From contig CALPQG020000031.1 of assembly GCA_943325655.2 (NCBI GenBank), positions 1 to 12,422 of the forward strand: 12,422 nucleotides of DNA. The letters are read 5' to 3'. The translations under genes and the position numbers were made by a program. The DNA comes from Bifidobacterium breve. GTDB taxonomy: Bacteria > Bacteroidota > Bacteroidia > Cytophagales > UBA9547. The notes under the pieces were generated by a model, which saw nothing but the letters and a program-made list of their open reading frames with translations, was not told where the DNA came from and did not search any database. Positions 1-7,440 of this stretch are shown piece after piece; position 1 is the stretch's first letter, and each line of letters opens with the position of its first letter.

Positions 1-881
1 TCTCTTATATCTTTACCAAAGGAGATAAAATTGGTATTGTAGGTAAAAATGGGGTTGGTAAATCATCTTTCTTAAGTGTGCTTACGGGAGCGCAGGAACC
101 TGACGGTGGAATGATTGACCGAGGTACCAATACTGTTTTCGGGTATTTCAAACAAGAAGATTTTTCTTTCAATGAAGACGATCGTGTAATTGATGTCGTG
201 AAAGAAATTGCTGAATTTATTGAATTACCTGATGGAAGTGTGATTTCGGCCTCTATCTTTTTAACCAAATTTTTGTTTCCTCCTGCCATGCAATATGGTA
301 GGGTGGGTAAATTGAGTGGGGGAGAACGTAAACGTTTGCAATTACTTAAAGTGTTGATTACCAATCCAAACTTCTTGATTTTGGATGAACCTACCAATGA
401 TTTGGACATCATGACTTTGAACGTTTTGGAAGATTTCTTACAAAATTTCAAAGGGAGTTTGATCATCGTTTCGCATGATAGGTATTTTATGGATAACCTG
501 GTGGAACACTTATTTATCTTTGAAGGCGATGGTGTAATCAATGATTTTCCTGGAAATTATACCGATTACAGAGACATGTTGGATGAATTGGAAGCGGAAA
601 AACAAGCCAATCTGAAAAGTGGTAAAAAAGACGAACCTAAATTTTCTTCTTCAACTACTGAAAATAAAAAAGCAACTTTTGCCGAACAAAAAGAATATAC
701 CAATTTAGAAATCGAAATCGACAAACACGAAAAAGAAAAGATCGATTTGGTTAATAAATTAAACAGTTCGGGTGGGAAAGGCTTCGAAGAAATCAATGAT
801 ATTTCTAAAAAAATAGCATTGATCACCAACCAAATTGACACCAAAACTTTACGTTGGTTGGAGTTGGCTGAAAAGATGTAA
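1..881 (+). CDS. ABC-F family ATPase (Uup-like), C-terminal part, 5' truncated by window edge
   Basis: The frame is open from base 3, so the gene begins before the window; 292 residues are visible, roughly the last half of an ABC-F protein of about 620-640 residues. The visible part is the second ATP-binding cassette: Walker A GKNGVGKS (local residues 14-21), signature LSGGE (104-108), Walker B with DEPTNDLD (128-135) and the switch histidine in SHDR (157-160). There are no membrane segments. A charged, Lys/Glu-rich tail (about 195-292) ends in a predicted coiled coil with a WLELAE-type end, as in the C-terminal domain of Uup. ABC-F proteins are soluble ATPases that act on ribosomes or, for Uup, also bind branched DNA. 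The Uup assignment is inferred from the coiled-coil tail; other ABC-F subfamilies remain possible because the first cassette and inter-domain linker are not visible. A GTG at 78 is internal and is not the start. Transcription probably ends at the hairpin 40 bp downstream. Confidence 0.93.
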   Translation, partial: SYIFTKGDKIGIVGKNGVGKSSFLSVLTGAQEPDGGMIDRGTNTVFGYFKQEDFSFNEDDRVIDVVKEIAEFIELPDGSVISASIFLTKFLFPPAMQYGRVGKLSGGERKRLQLLKVLITNPNFLILDEPTNDLDIMTLNVLEDFLQNFKGSLIIVSHDRYFMDNLVEHLFIFEGDGVINDFPGNYTDYRDMLDELEAEKQANLKSGKKDEPKFSSSTTENKKATFAEQKEYTNLEIEIDKHEKEKIDLVNKLNSSGGKGFEEINDISKKIALITNQIDTKTLRWLELAEKM

Positions 882-920
882 GTTGTTTGCTTTAAATGAT
901 TCTTGAAAATTAATGTATCA

Positions 921-963
921 AGTCCTGACAAATTTATCATAAGTTGTCAGGACTATTTTTTTT
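921..963 (+). terminator. Intrinsic terminator of the ABC-F gene
   Basis: A perfect 11-bp stem (921-931 pairing with 944-954, core AGTCCTGACA / TGTCAGGACT) with a 12-nt loop is followed by eight consecutive T residues (956-963). It lies 40 bp after the ABC-F stop codon and before the purL promoter-like box, so it separates the two units. Confidence 0.88.
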
Positions 964-1028
964 GTGATAAATGTTATGAATCCCCAAAAATCAAATGCTC
1001 CGTTCCTCCATTATTTACCTAAAAAAAC

Positions 1029-1036
1029 TATCTTTG
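1029..1036 (+). promoter_or_regulatory. Bacteroidota-type -7 promoter box of purL
   Basis: TATCTTTG matches the TAnnTTTG -7 consensus of the Bacteroidota primary sigma factor exactly. The expected TTG-type -33 element is not clear: only GTTCC lies near the right distance (1002-1006). If used, it gives a leader of roughly 120 nt before the ATG at 1165. I see no recognisable purine or other riboswitch in that leader. Confidence 0.5.
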
Positions 1037-1164
1037 TAGATTAAGAAATAAGGTAACTTTTCTGGAAAGTAGGATTTTAATTGATTCTGCGAAAACAAAA
1101 AGGATTACTTGTTTGTTATCAGCTTATTATACAACTATTCAACACCCAAAACTCATACCTACCT

Positions 1165-4100
1165 ATGATTTTTTTTGCCAAAAGTAACAGCGGAATTCTC
1201 TATGCCATAGAAGCTAAAAATGCTATCGATCAACTGACCAAAGAAAAATTAGCGTGGTTGCTTGATGGAACTGTTTTAGAAGCTTCCTCTTTGAAAGGAT
1301 ATTTTGTTGGACCTAGAAAAGAAATGGTAACGCCTTGGAGTACCAATGCGGTAGAAATTACCCAAAATATGGGCATAGCAGGTTTAGTGAGAATTGAAGA
1401 ATTTTCGGAAGTGAATGCTGAAAATGCGCCTTTTGATGCTATGTTGCAGCGTTTATTTATAGGTTTAGACCAGGATTTATTTACCATTTCTGCGGTTCCT
1501 GAACCTGTTATTTATGTGAAGGATATTGCTGCTTACAACAAAGCGGAAGGTTTGGCTTTGAACGATGAAGAGGTAAAATACTTGGATTCAGTGGTTGCCA
1601 GAATTGGCCGTAGCTTGACAGATAGTGAGGTTTTTGGCTTTTCACAGGTGAATTCTGAACATTGCCGTCACAAAATTTTTAATGGTCAATTTATCATTGA
1701 CGGCGTGGAAAAAGAATCGACCTTATTTAAATTAATTAGAAAAACAGCGGAAACAAATCCCAATACCATCGTTTCTGCTTATAAAGACAATGTCGCTTTT
1801 GTAACAGGTCCTAAAGCCGAACAATTTGCTCCTGCAAGTTCGGACAAACCTGATTATTTTGGCGTCAAAAATTTTGAATCCGTACTTTCTTTAAAAGCAG
1901 AAACCCATAATTTCCCTACCACCGTAGAGCCTTTCAATGGGGCAGCCACAGGTGCTGGAGGTGAAATTAGAGACCGTTTGGCTGGCGGTAAAGGTTCTTT
2001 GCCCATGGCAGGAACGGCGGTGTACATGACTTCTTATTCTCGTTTAGAAAAAGATAGAACTTGGGAACAAGCCACCACCGAACGTCCTTGGTTGTACCAA
2101 ACGCCTATGGATATTTTGATCAAAGCGTCTAATGGTGCTTCTGATTTTGGTAACAAATTCGGGCAGCCTTTGATCTGTGGTTCGGTACTTACTTTTGAAC
2201 ATTTTGAACAAGCCAAAAAATATGGTTTCGATAAAGTAATCATGTTGGCTGGTGGTGTTGGTTTTGGTAAATTGAAAGATGCTCAAAAAGAGGAGCCAAA
2301 AGTAGGAGAGAAGATCGTCGTGATGGGCGGTGACAATTACCGCATTGGTATGGGTGGATCTGCGGTTTCTTCGGTGGCTACAGGTGAATTTTCAAATGCT
2401 ATAGAATTAAATGCGGTACAACGTTCCAATCCTGAAATGCAAAAACGTGTGGCCAACGCCATTCGTGCGATGGTGGAATTAGACCACAACCCAATCGTTT
2501 CTATACATGACCACGGCGCTGGTGGACATTTAAATTGTTTGTCTGAATTGGTAGAGGCTACCGGTGGAAACATTGATTTAAATGCACTTCCTGTTGGAGA
2601 TCCAACCTTGTCTGCCAAAGAAATTGTAGGCAATGAATCTCAGGAAAGAATGGGATTGTTGATTGGTAAAAATGATACCGAATATATCAGCAAAGTTTCA
2701 GCACGTGAAAGGGCTCCTTTCTATATTGTTGGGGAAACTACCGGTGACATGCATTTCCGTTTTGAAGATAAAAAATCAGGCCAAAACCCAATTGATATCA
2801 GGTTAGAAGACATGTTTGGTAAACCTCCTCGTACGGTAATGACCGACGTGACGGTACCAAATGTATTTGATGAATTGGCTTATAATAAATCAGCGATTGA
2901 AAACTATTTAAAATCAGTTTTACAATTAGAAGCGGTGTCTTCTAAAGATTGGTTGACCAATAAAGTCGATCGTTCGGTGACTGGTAAAGTGGCCAAACAA
3001 CAAACTTGTGGCGAGTTGCAAATTCCACTCAATAACCTTGGCGTAATGGCTTTGGATTATAGAGGCAAAAAAGGGATTGCGACTTCCATCGGACATGCGC
3101 CGGTGGCTGCTTTGGTGGATGAAAGGGCTGGTTCAGTGATGGCGATTGCGGAAGCATTGACCAATATTGTTTGGGCGCCGATTGAAGGTGGCTTACAAGG
3201 AATTGCCTTGAGTGCCAATTGGATGTGGCCTTGTAAAAACAAAGGAGAAGATGCTCGTTTGTACAATGCCGTAGAGGCCGTGAGTGATTTTGCCATTGCA
3301 TTGGGAATCAATATTCCAACGGGAAAAGATTCTTTGTCGATGACGCAAAAATACGGCAAAGAGGATGTGGTCTATGCGCCAGGAACGGTAATCATTTCTG
3401 CGATTGGAGAAGTGACAGATATCAGGAAAGTAATCAGTCCGGTATTGAACAAGCAAGATGGTACCACCTTATTGTACATCGATTTTTCTTCTGATGCCTT
3501 AAAATTAGGCGGAAGTACTTTAGGTCAGGTAGTCAATAAATTGGGTACCGACGCACCTACGGTGACTGATGCGGCTTACTTTAAAAATGCTTTTGCGGCC
3601 GTTCAAACTTTGATTGCAAAAGGCCTGGTATTGGCTGGGCATGATGTTTCTTCGGGCGGTTTGGTTACTACTTTGTTGGAGATGACTTTCCCAAATATTG
3701 CAGGTGGTTTAGAAATTGATTTGGCTGGCTTTACTGAAAAAGATACCGTTAAAGTATTGTTTGCAGAGAATTCAGCCATTGTCATTCAAATTAACAATGA
3801 AGCTGCTGTAAATGAAATATTGAAAAATGCTGGTGTAAAAGCCATTAAAATAGGTACCACCAACGATGATAAATTGGTAAATATCAAACATGAAGATGTT
3901 AAGCTTTCTTTAGATATTACTGAGCTTCGTCAGGTTTGGACCAAGACTTCTTATTTACTCGATAAAAAACAAACACTTCCAGCACAGGCGGAAAGCAGGT
4001 TCAGTAATTTGGCCAAACAACCTATTGTATACCAATTCAAGCCTGGTTTTTCTGGAAAATTGTCTGAATTTAACTTGAGTTTCGACAGAAAGCCTTCTGG

Positions 4101-4854
4101 AATTAAAGCAGCAATTATCCGTGAAAAAGGCTCTAACGGTGATCGTGAGATGGCTTATAGCATGTACCTAGCAGGTTTTGATGTGAAAGATGTGCACATG
4201 ACCGATTTGATTTCCGGAAGAGAAACCTTGGAAGATGTAAATTATGTGGTGTTTGTTGGTGGGTTCTCCAATTCAGATGTTTTGGGTTCGGCCAAAGGTT
4301 GGGCGGGTGCTTTTTTATACAATGAAAAAGCCATGAACGCCTTGAAAAACTTTTTCAAACGCGACGATACCTTGAGTTTAGGGGTTTGTAATGGTTGTCA
4401 ATTGATGGTTGAATTAGGATTAATTTATCCAGAACATGACATTCAACCTAAAATGTTACACAACGATTCGCATAAGTTTGAATCAAGCTTTGTGACTTTG
4501 GATGTAATGGATAACAAATCTGTGATGCTTCAAAACATGAATGGTTCAAGACTTGGCCTTTGGGTAGCACATGGAGAAGGTAAATTCCAATTGCCAAAAG
4601 CTGAAGAAGAATATGCGATTCCATTGAAATACAGCTATACCACTTATCCTGGAAATCCTAATGGTTCCGCTTATGATGCCGCAGGTATTGTGAGTAAAGA
4701 TGGTCGTCACCTGGCGATGATGCCACATTTAGAAAGGGCTATATTCCCTTGGCAGTGTGCATATTATCCTGAACAAAGCATCAATGATGAAGTTACTCCT
4801 TGGATCCAGGCTTTTGTAAACGCAAGGAAATGGGTAGAAGAAAAAATGAAATAA
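1165..4854 (+). CDS. purL: Phosphoribosylformylglycinamidine synthase, single-chain (FGAM synthase)
   Basis: This is the cytoplasmic enzyme for the fourth step of de novo purine synthesis: FGAR + glutamine + ATP to FGAM. The 1229 residues match the large one-chain PurL, in which the PurS-like, synthetase and glutaminase parts are fused. Visible order: PurS-like N-terminal region (about 1-140), linker with GFSQVNSEHCRHK (158-170), first AIRS-type half with KAETHNFPTTVEPF (from 244) and the HDHGAGG region (448 on), GNESQERM, second AIRS half with TGKDS (719-723) and HDVSSGG (826 on), then a class I glutaminase domain from about 978. The glutaminase triad is complete: Cys1075 in GVCNGCQ, His1188 and Glu1190 in MMPHLER. 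I chose ATG 1165 because MIFFAKSNSG resembles usual PurL N-termini; the frame also stays open up to a TTG at 1081, but those 28 residues look non-conserved. It stands alone, between two terminators. Confidence 0.97.
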   Translation: MIFFAKSNSGILYAIEAKNAIDQLTKEKLAWLLDGTVLEASSLKGYFVGPRKEMVTPWSTNAVEITQNMGIAGLVRIEEFSEVNAENAPFDAMLQRLFIGLDQDLFTISAVPEPVIYVKDIAAYNKAEGLALNDEEVKYLDSVVARIGRSLTDSEVFGFSQVNSEHCRHKIFNGQFIIDGVEKESTLFKLIRKTAETNPNTIVSAYKDNVAFVTGPKAEQFAPASSDKPDYFGVKNFESVLSLKAETHNFPTTVEPFNGAATGAGGEIRDRLAGGKGSLPMAGTAVYMTSYSRLEKDRTWEQATTERPWLYQTPMDILIKASNGASDFGNKFGQPLICGSVLTFEHFEQAKKYGFDKVIMLAGGVGFGKLKDAQKEEPKVGEKIVVMGGDNYRIGMGGSAVSSVATGEFSNAIELNAVQRSNPEMQKRVANAIRAMVELDHNPIVSIHDHGAGGHLNCLSELVEATGGNIDLNALPVGDPTLSAKEIVGNESQERMGLLIGKNDTEYISKVSARERAPFYIVGETTGDMHFRFEDKKSGQNPIDIRLEDMFGKPPRTVMTDVTVPNVFDELAYNKSAIENYLKSVLQLEAVSSKDWLTNKVDRSVTGKVAKQQTCGELQIPLNNLGVMALDYRGKKGIATSIGHAPVAALVDERAGSVMAIAEALTNIVWAPIEGGLQGIALSANWMWPCKNKGEDARLYNAVEAVSDFAIALGINIPTGKDSLSMTQKYGKEDVVYAPGTVIISAIGEVTDIRKVISPVLNKQDGTTLLYIDFSSDALKLGGSTLGQVVNKLGTDAPTVTDAAYFKNAFAAVQTLIAKGLVLAGHDVSSGGLVTTLLEMTFPNIAGGLEIDLAGFTEKDTVKVLFAENSAIVIQINNEAAVNEILKNAGVKAIKIGTTNDDKLVNIKHEDVKLSLDITELRQVWTKTSYLLDKKQTLPAQAESRFSNLAKQPIVYQFKPGFSGKLSEFNLSFDRKPSGIKAAIIREKGSNGDREMAYSMYLAGFDVKDVHMTDLISGRETLEDVNYVVFVGGFSNSDVLGSAKGWAGAFLYNEKAMNALKNFFKRDDTLSLGVCNGCQLMVELGLIYPEHDIQPKMLHNDSHKFESSFVTLDVMDNKSVMLQNMNGSRLGLWVAHGEGKFQLPKAEEEYAIPLKYSYTTYPGNPNGSAYDAAGIVSKDGRHLAMMPHLERAIFPWQCAYYPEQSINDEVTPWIQAFVNARKWVEEKMK

Positions 4855-4867
4855 TTTATGTTAAATC

Positions 4868-4906
4868 AGTCCTCGGTTTACAGTGTTGTAGGCGGAGGAT
4901 TTTTTT
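4868..4906 (+). terminator. Intrinsic terminator of purL
   Basis: A long hairpin starts 14 bp after the purL stop. Its outer stem pairs 4868-4874 with 4895-4901 (TCCTC / GAGGA core, one G-T pair), followed by one G-G mismatch and an inner stem 4876-4882 / 4887-4893 (TACA / TGTA, two G-T pairs) closed by a GTGT loop. A run of seven T residues (4900-4906) follows the right arm and partly shares it. Confidence 0.85.
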
Positions 4907-4977
4907 ATGATCTTGAATGTATTTGAAAAGGTTTTTAGTAGTGACAGGAATAATTTCCGTTTATTCTTATATATAAT

Positions 4978-5159
4978 TCAAGTGCATTTCTTTTGAATAG
5001 TATTTAATTTCTCCGCTGAAAGATGGTCTATAAACCTGGCATTGACAATGGTACGATTTCGAACAAGTCCTTCAACATCACGATAGCTTTCCACCAAACG
5101 GCAATGGGTTTCGTAGGCTTTTTATCATGATTATATTTGTCGTTACTCTTGAAAAACAT
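4978..5159 (-). pseudogene. Degraded transposase N-terminal fragment (IS1634-like), frameshifted
   Basis: Read on the minus strand, an ATG at 5159 starts MFFKSNDKYNHDKK. After a frameshift near 5112-5118 the reading continues as HCRLVESYRDVEGLVRNRT, then IVNARFIDHLSAEKLNTIQ, and stops at a TGA (4980-4978) about 60 residues in. The pattern 'YRLVESYR-x-x-x-G-x-V-x-x-RT-x-x-N-x-GF' followed by 'L-x-x-x-x-LN-x-IQ' is the N-terminal block I know from IS1634-type transposases of Bacteroidota. No DDE catalytic domain follows; the purL terminator lies about 70 bp beyond the stop. It is therefore a non-functional remnant of an element that has lost nearly all of its length. Terminal inverted repeats could not be identified. 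The family assignment comes from memory of the motif and has not been searched. Confidence 0.6.
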
Positions 5160-5432
5160 CTCCCAAAGAGCTATAAATAAGTTCGTTAAAGCAAAATTTT
5201 CACAGGACTACAAAATCAGTTTCAAAAAATAATGACCCTAAAAATGAAGGGGTTACGTTTTCAAGGCAAATAATTCAATATTTGCTCTTTAAAAGTTTAT
5301 CTGAAAAAAGAGGCTTGCTGCAAGTTGGGTTAAGATAATTTATAGCCAATTGATTGCATAAATACTTCATTTTAAGTACGTTTACAGAGGTCATCAGTGA
5401 TGCCAAAAGTGCATAAATATGCTAAAATAGTA
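5160..5432. other. Intergenic stretch without a convincing gene
   Basis: There is no ORF with recognisable content on either strand. The only item of note is a 39-codon minus-strand ORF (5394 down to 5275) beginning MTSVNVLK, which loosely resembles the first strand of Bacteroidota tyrosine-recombinase N-terminal domains but diverges at once. It may be random, or the fossil start of an integrase. The stretch lies just upstream of the transposase fragment (in that fragment's orientation), so it may include the lost IS end. Confidence 0.35.
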
Positions 5433-5453
5433 CGGTTACCTATTCGGTTACCT
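5433..5453 (+). repeat. Tandem CGGTTACCT repeat, two copies, 12-bp period
   Basis: CGGTTACCT occurs at 5433-5441 and again at 5445-5453, separated by ATT, so the period is 12 bp, slightly more than one helical turn. Two same-face, directly repeated 9-mers suit a protein-binding site such as an operator or a recombinase arm site. No binding protein can be named from the window. Confidence 0.55.
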
Positions 5454-5550
5454 CTAACTTATATTAAGCATCAAATTATTGATTTAAAACGATTTATAAA
5501 ATTACCATATCGTTCTGCTACCCCAATATGGAGACGAACATCTCTACATT

Positions 5551-5594
5551 AAAGCCTTTAAATCGTATGCGTTAGAGGCTTTTTATGTTTTTTT
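5551..5594 (+). terminator. Intrinsic terminator with no obvious upstream gene
   Basis: The 11-bp stem AAAGCCTTTAA (5551-5561) / TTAGAGGCTTT (5572-5582), with one G-T pair and a 10-nt loop, is followed by a T-rich run ending in seven T residues (5588-5594). It ends 19 bp before the HAD start codon. The T run is on the plus-strand side only, so it would stop transcription heading into the HAD gene. The nearest upstream plus-strand gene, purL, already has its own terminator. Confidence 0.65.
5584..5591 (+). promoter_or_regulatory. Possible -7 box for the HAD/M50 unit
   Basis: TATGTTTT differs from TAnnTTTG only in the last base and would start transcription about 15-20 nt before the ATG at 5614. 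It lies inside the T-rich tail of the terminator. No good -33 element is visible. It offers a simple way to express the downstream genes independently of that terminator. Confidence 0.25.
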
Positions 5595-5613
5595 AATACT
5601 TAAAGTGGATTAA

Positions 5614-6237
5614 ATGCAAAATATTAAAAACATCGTTTTTGATTTGGGTGGCGTAATCATTGATATTGACGTTCCTACAACTTTTGAGAATTTTGCTTTG
5701 GCGTCTCAAAAAACTATGGATGAAGTAACGCAGCTTTTTATCAATAATCAGTTGTTTGAGCGACATGAAACAGGGGATTTAAGTGATGAAGCTTTTCGGA
5801 ACGAAATTATACGATTATTAAATCTTCCTGAAAATTACCAGCAAATAGACCAAGTTTGGAATACTTTATTGTTGGCAATTCCAGTAGAAAGAATTGAACT
5901 TATTCGGCTATTGAGTAAAAAGTATAGGGTGTTTTTATTGAGCAATACCAATCATATTCATTATGTCGAAGTTGAAAATATACTGCATAAAGCAACCGGT
6001 ATTAAATCTTTTGATGATTTGTTTGAAAAGGTTTATCTTTCCTATCAAATTGGCCTGAGAAAACCGCATGCACCAATTTATGAACATGTACTTTTGGACA
6101 GTAAATTAATTCCTGCGGAAACCTTATTTATTGATGACAATTCAGACAATATACTTGGTGCCTCAGCTTTAGGAATTCAGACCATTCATATACAATTACC
6201 AAACACAATTTTAGATCATTTAAAAGCGTATGTTTAA
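5614..6237 (+). CDS. HAD-superfamily phosphatase, YihX-like
   Basis: This is a 207-residue soluble HAD hydrolase, likely a sugar-phosphate or other small-molecule phosphatase. Motif I is FDLGGVIIDID with nucleophile Asp10; motif II is Ser110 in LLSNTN; motif III is Lys150 in GLRKPHAPIY; motif IV is LFIDDNSDN with Asp174 and Asp175 for magnesium. A helical cap (about 20-95) sits between motifs I and II, as in subfamily I. The usual second Asp of motif I (DxD) is Gly12 here, as in the DLGN/DLGG group that includes E. coli YihX, a glucose-1-phosphate phosphatase, so this is a family trait and not a defect. The substrate cannot be read from the sequence. The gene overlaps the next one by 8 bp, so the two are very likely cotranscribed and perhaps translationally coupled. 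A terminator hairpin lies directly upstream. Confidence 0.9.
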   Translation: MQNIKNIVFDLGGVIIDIDVPTTFENFALASQKTMDEVTQLFINNQLFERHETGDLSDEAFRNEIIRLLNLPENYQQIDQVWNTLLLAIPVERIELIRLLSKKYRVFLLSNTNHIHYVEVENILHKATGIKSFDDLFEKVYLSYQIGLRKPHAPIYEHVLLDSKLIPAETLFIDDNSDNILGASALGIQTIHIQLPNTILDHLKAYV

Positions 6238-7411
6238 TAAGCCAATACCAAAATTAATATTACAACTGTTTTTATTTGTACTCACTATTGTTACGACAAC
6301 CTTGTCTGGTGCCGAATGGATTGGTTTACCTTGCAAAACTTTAGAAGAAGCCTTTTCGATAGGATTATCTTATTCTGTACCCTTTTTATTGCTATTGACG
6401 GTACATGAATTTGGACATTTTTTTACAGCAAGGCATTACAATGTTCCAGTGTCATTGCCATATTTTATACCTGTTTACTTTTTAGGATTTATAGCATCTA
6501 TTGGAACAATGGGCGCTTTTATCAGAATGAAACCAGCTTTTACGACTACACGTCAATATTTTGACATTGGTATCGCTGGCCCTTTAGCCGGTTTTGTAAC
6601 CGCCATGGGATTTTTGATTTACGGTTTTAACCATTTACCTGAAAAAGAATATATTTATAAAATTCATCCTGAATACAAACAGTTTGGTTTAGCCTACGAA
6701 AATCATGTTTACAACCAATCTTTTTTACGACTTTCCGATTCACTTCACCATGTTCAAATCAACAGTAATCAGGCTTTTAAACCTGCCGAACATTATGAAA
6801 TGTTTGCAATAGGAGAGAACTTGTTATTTTATATTTTTAAAAATTATGTGGTTGATGATGCAACACGTGTTCCAAATAAATATGAATTGATGCATTACCC
6901 CATATTATTTGCAGCATATCTGGCCCTGTTTTTTACTTCGTTAAATTTAATTCCAATAGGACAACTTGATGGTGGTCATGTGCTTTATGGTTTAATTGGT
7001 TACGAAAAACATGCTATAGTTTCAAAGGTATTATTGATACTTTTTGTTGCTTTTGCAAGTCTTGGATTTGTTAATTTTAAGTTGAATCAAGAAGAGGTAA
7101 TCAAAGATATTTTGCTCTTAGGATTAATCCTCTGGACATTATTTAGGCCTTTGTTTAAAGATTGGAAAAATGTTCTACTTGTGAGTTTGGCTGTAATGGT
7201 ACTTGAATTGTCTTCGAATACACTTTTTCCATCCATTTCAGGGTATTCAGGATGGTTGTTTTTTGCTTTTATCCTAAGTCGTTTTTTAGGTATCCAACAT
7301 CCAAAAGCATCCGTTGAAATGCCATTAAATCTTAGCCGAAAAATTTTAGGTTGGATAGCTTTGTTGATTTTTGTGTTTTGCTTTTCTCCTCAACCTTTTC
7401 TCCTCAATTAA
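6230..7411 (+). CDS. M50 site-2-type intramembrane metalloprotease
   Basis: This is a 393-residue polytopic inner-membrane protein. The zinc motif HEFGH (His59, Glu60, His63) lies in the membrane segment around 47-66, and the third ligand is Asp247 in the conserved PIGQLDGGH (242-250), also membrane-embedded. A GIAGPLAGF motif (114-122) is typical of site-2 proteases. Further hydrophobic segments lie near 8-25, 78-95, 115-133, 223-241, 262-282, 294-306, 314-328, 340-353 and 371-386. No PDZ domain is seen between the two active-site motifs; instead there is a soluble loop of about 85 residues (134-220). The architecture resembles the PDZ-less family of EGY/cyanobacterial S2P homologues more than RseP. 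RseP-type enzymes cleave anti-sigma factors, but no substrate is encoded nearby, so the role is unknown. ATG 6230 lies inside the end of the HAD gene. The gene ends one base before the convergent SDR stop. Confidence 0.92.
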   Translation: MFNKPIPKLILQLFLFVLTIVTTTLSGAEWIGLPCKTLEEAFSIGLSYSVPFLLLLTVHEFGHFFTARHYNVPVSLPYFIPVYFLGFIASIGTMGAFIRMKPAFTTTRQYFDIGIAGPLAGFVTAMGFLIYGFNHLPEKEYIYKIHPEYKQFGLAYENHVYNQSFLRLSDSLHHVQINSNQAFKPAEHYEMFAIGENLLFYIFKNYVVDDATRVPNKYELMHYPILFAAYLALFFTSLNLIPIGQLDGGHVLYGLIGYEKHAIVSKVLLILFVAFASLGFVNFKLNQEEVIKDILLLGLILWTLFRPLFKDWKNVLLVSLAVMVLELSSNTLFPSISGYSGWLFFAFILSRFLGIQHPKASVEMPLNLSRKILGWIALLIFVFCFSPQPFLLN

Positions 7412-7440
7412 ATTATTTAAAAGGAGAATCTTTTTCTTTT
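7398..7440 (+). terminator. Possible terminator between the convergent M50 and SDR genes
   Basis: TTCTCCT (7398-7404) pairs with AGGAGAA (7422-7428). The loop contains a second short pairing (TTAAA 7408-7412 with TTTAA 7416-7420). A T-rich tract (7431-7440) follows on the plus strand. The stem spans both stop codons. On the minus strand there is no T run, so it should serve the M50 gene only. Confidence 0.4.

Larger units (their letters stand above)
5451..5594 (+). ncRNA. Candidate structured RNA or leader ending in an intrinsic terminator
   Basis: Several perfectly complementary, nested segments occur in the 144 bp before the HAD gene: CCTCTAAC (5451-5458) with GTTAGAGG (5571-5578), ACGATTTA (5489-5496) with TAAATCGT (5559-5566), and CCATAT (5505-5510) with ATATGG (5526-5531). 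The first two pairings use bases that also form the terminator hairpin at 5551-5582, so the alternatives exclude each other. That fits either an attenuator in the leader of the HAD gene or a small RNA with its own terminator. No known RNA family was recognised and no clear promoter was found upstream. Short complementary segments can arise by chance in AT-rich DNA. Confidence 0.3.

Noticed and set aside
78..80. GTG at 78 as start of the ABC-F gene
   Set aside because: The frame is open to base 3 and the Walker A motif lies upstream of 78, so this codon is internal to a gene truncated by the window.
1037..1164. Possible purine riboswitch in the purL leader
   Set aside because: I see neither the conserved three-way-junction core of the purine riboswitch nor a leader terminator; it is only AT-rich sequence.
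1230..4728. Several 60-100-codon ORFs on the minus strand within purL
   Set aside because: They lie antisense to a strongly conserved gene, have no recognisable domains and mutually overlap; they are shadows of purL codon structure.
5433..5453. GGTTACC repeats as a CRISPR fragment
   Set aside because: There are only two 9-bp units with 3-bp spacing, unlike CRISPR repeats of 25-45 bp with spacers of similar length; no cas genes are present.
5500..5594. tRNA or tRNA fragment in the gap before the HAD gene
   Set aside because: GTTCG and GAGA/TCTC on the minus strand hint at a T arm, but the stem/loop sizes are wrong and no acceptor, D or anticodon arms can be built.
5641..5650. HAD motif I lacking the second Asp taken as an inactivating mutation
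   Set aside because: DLGG/DLGN is the normal motif in the YihX-like group, and all other catalytic residues are present.
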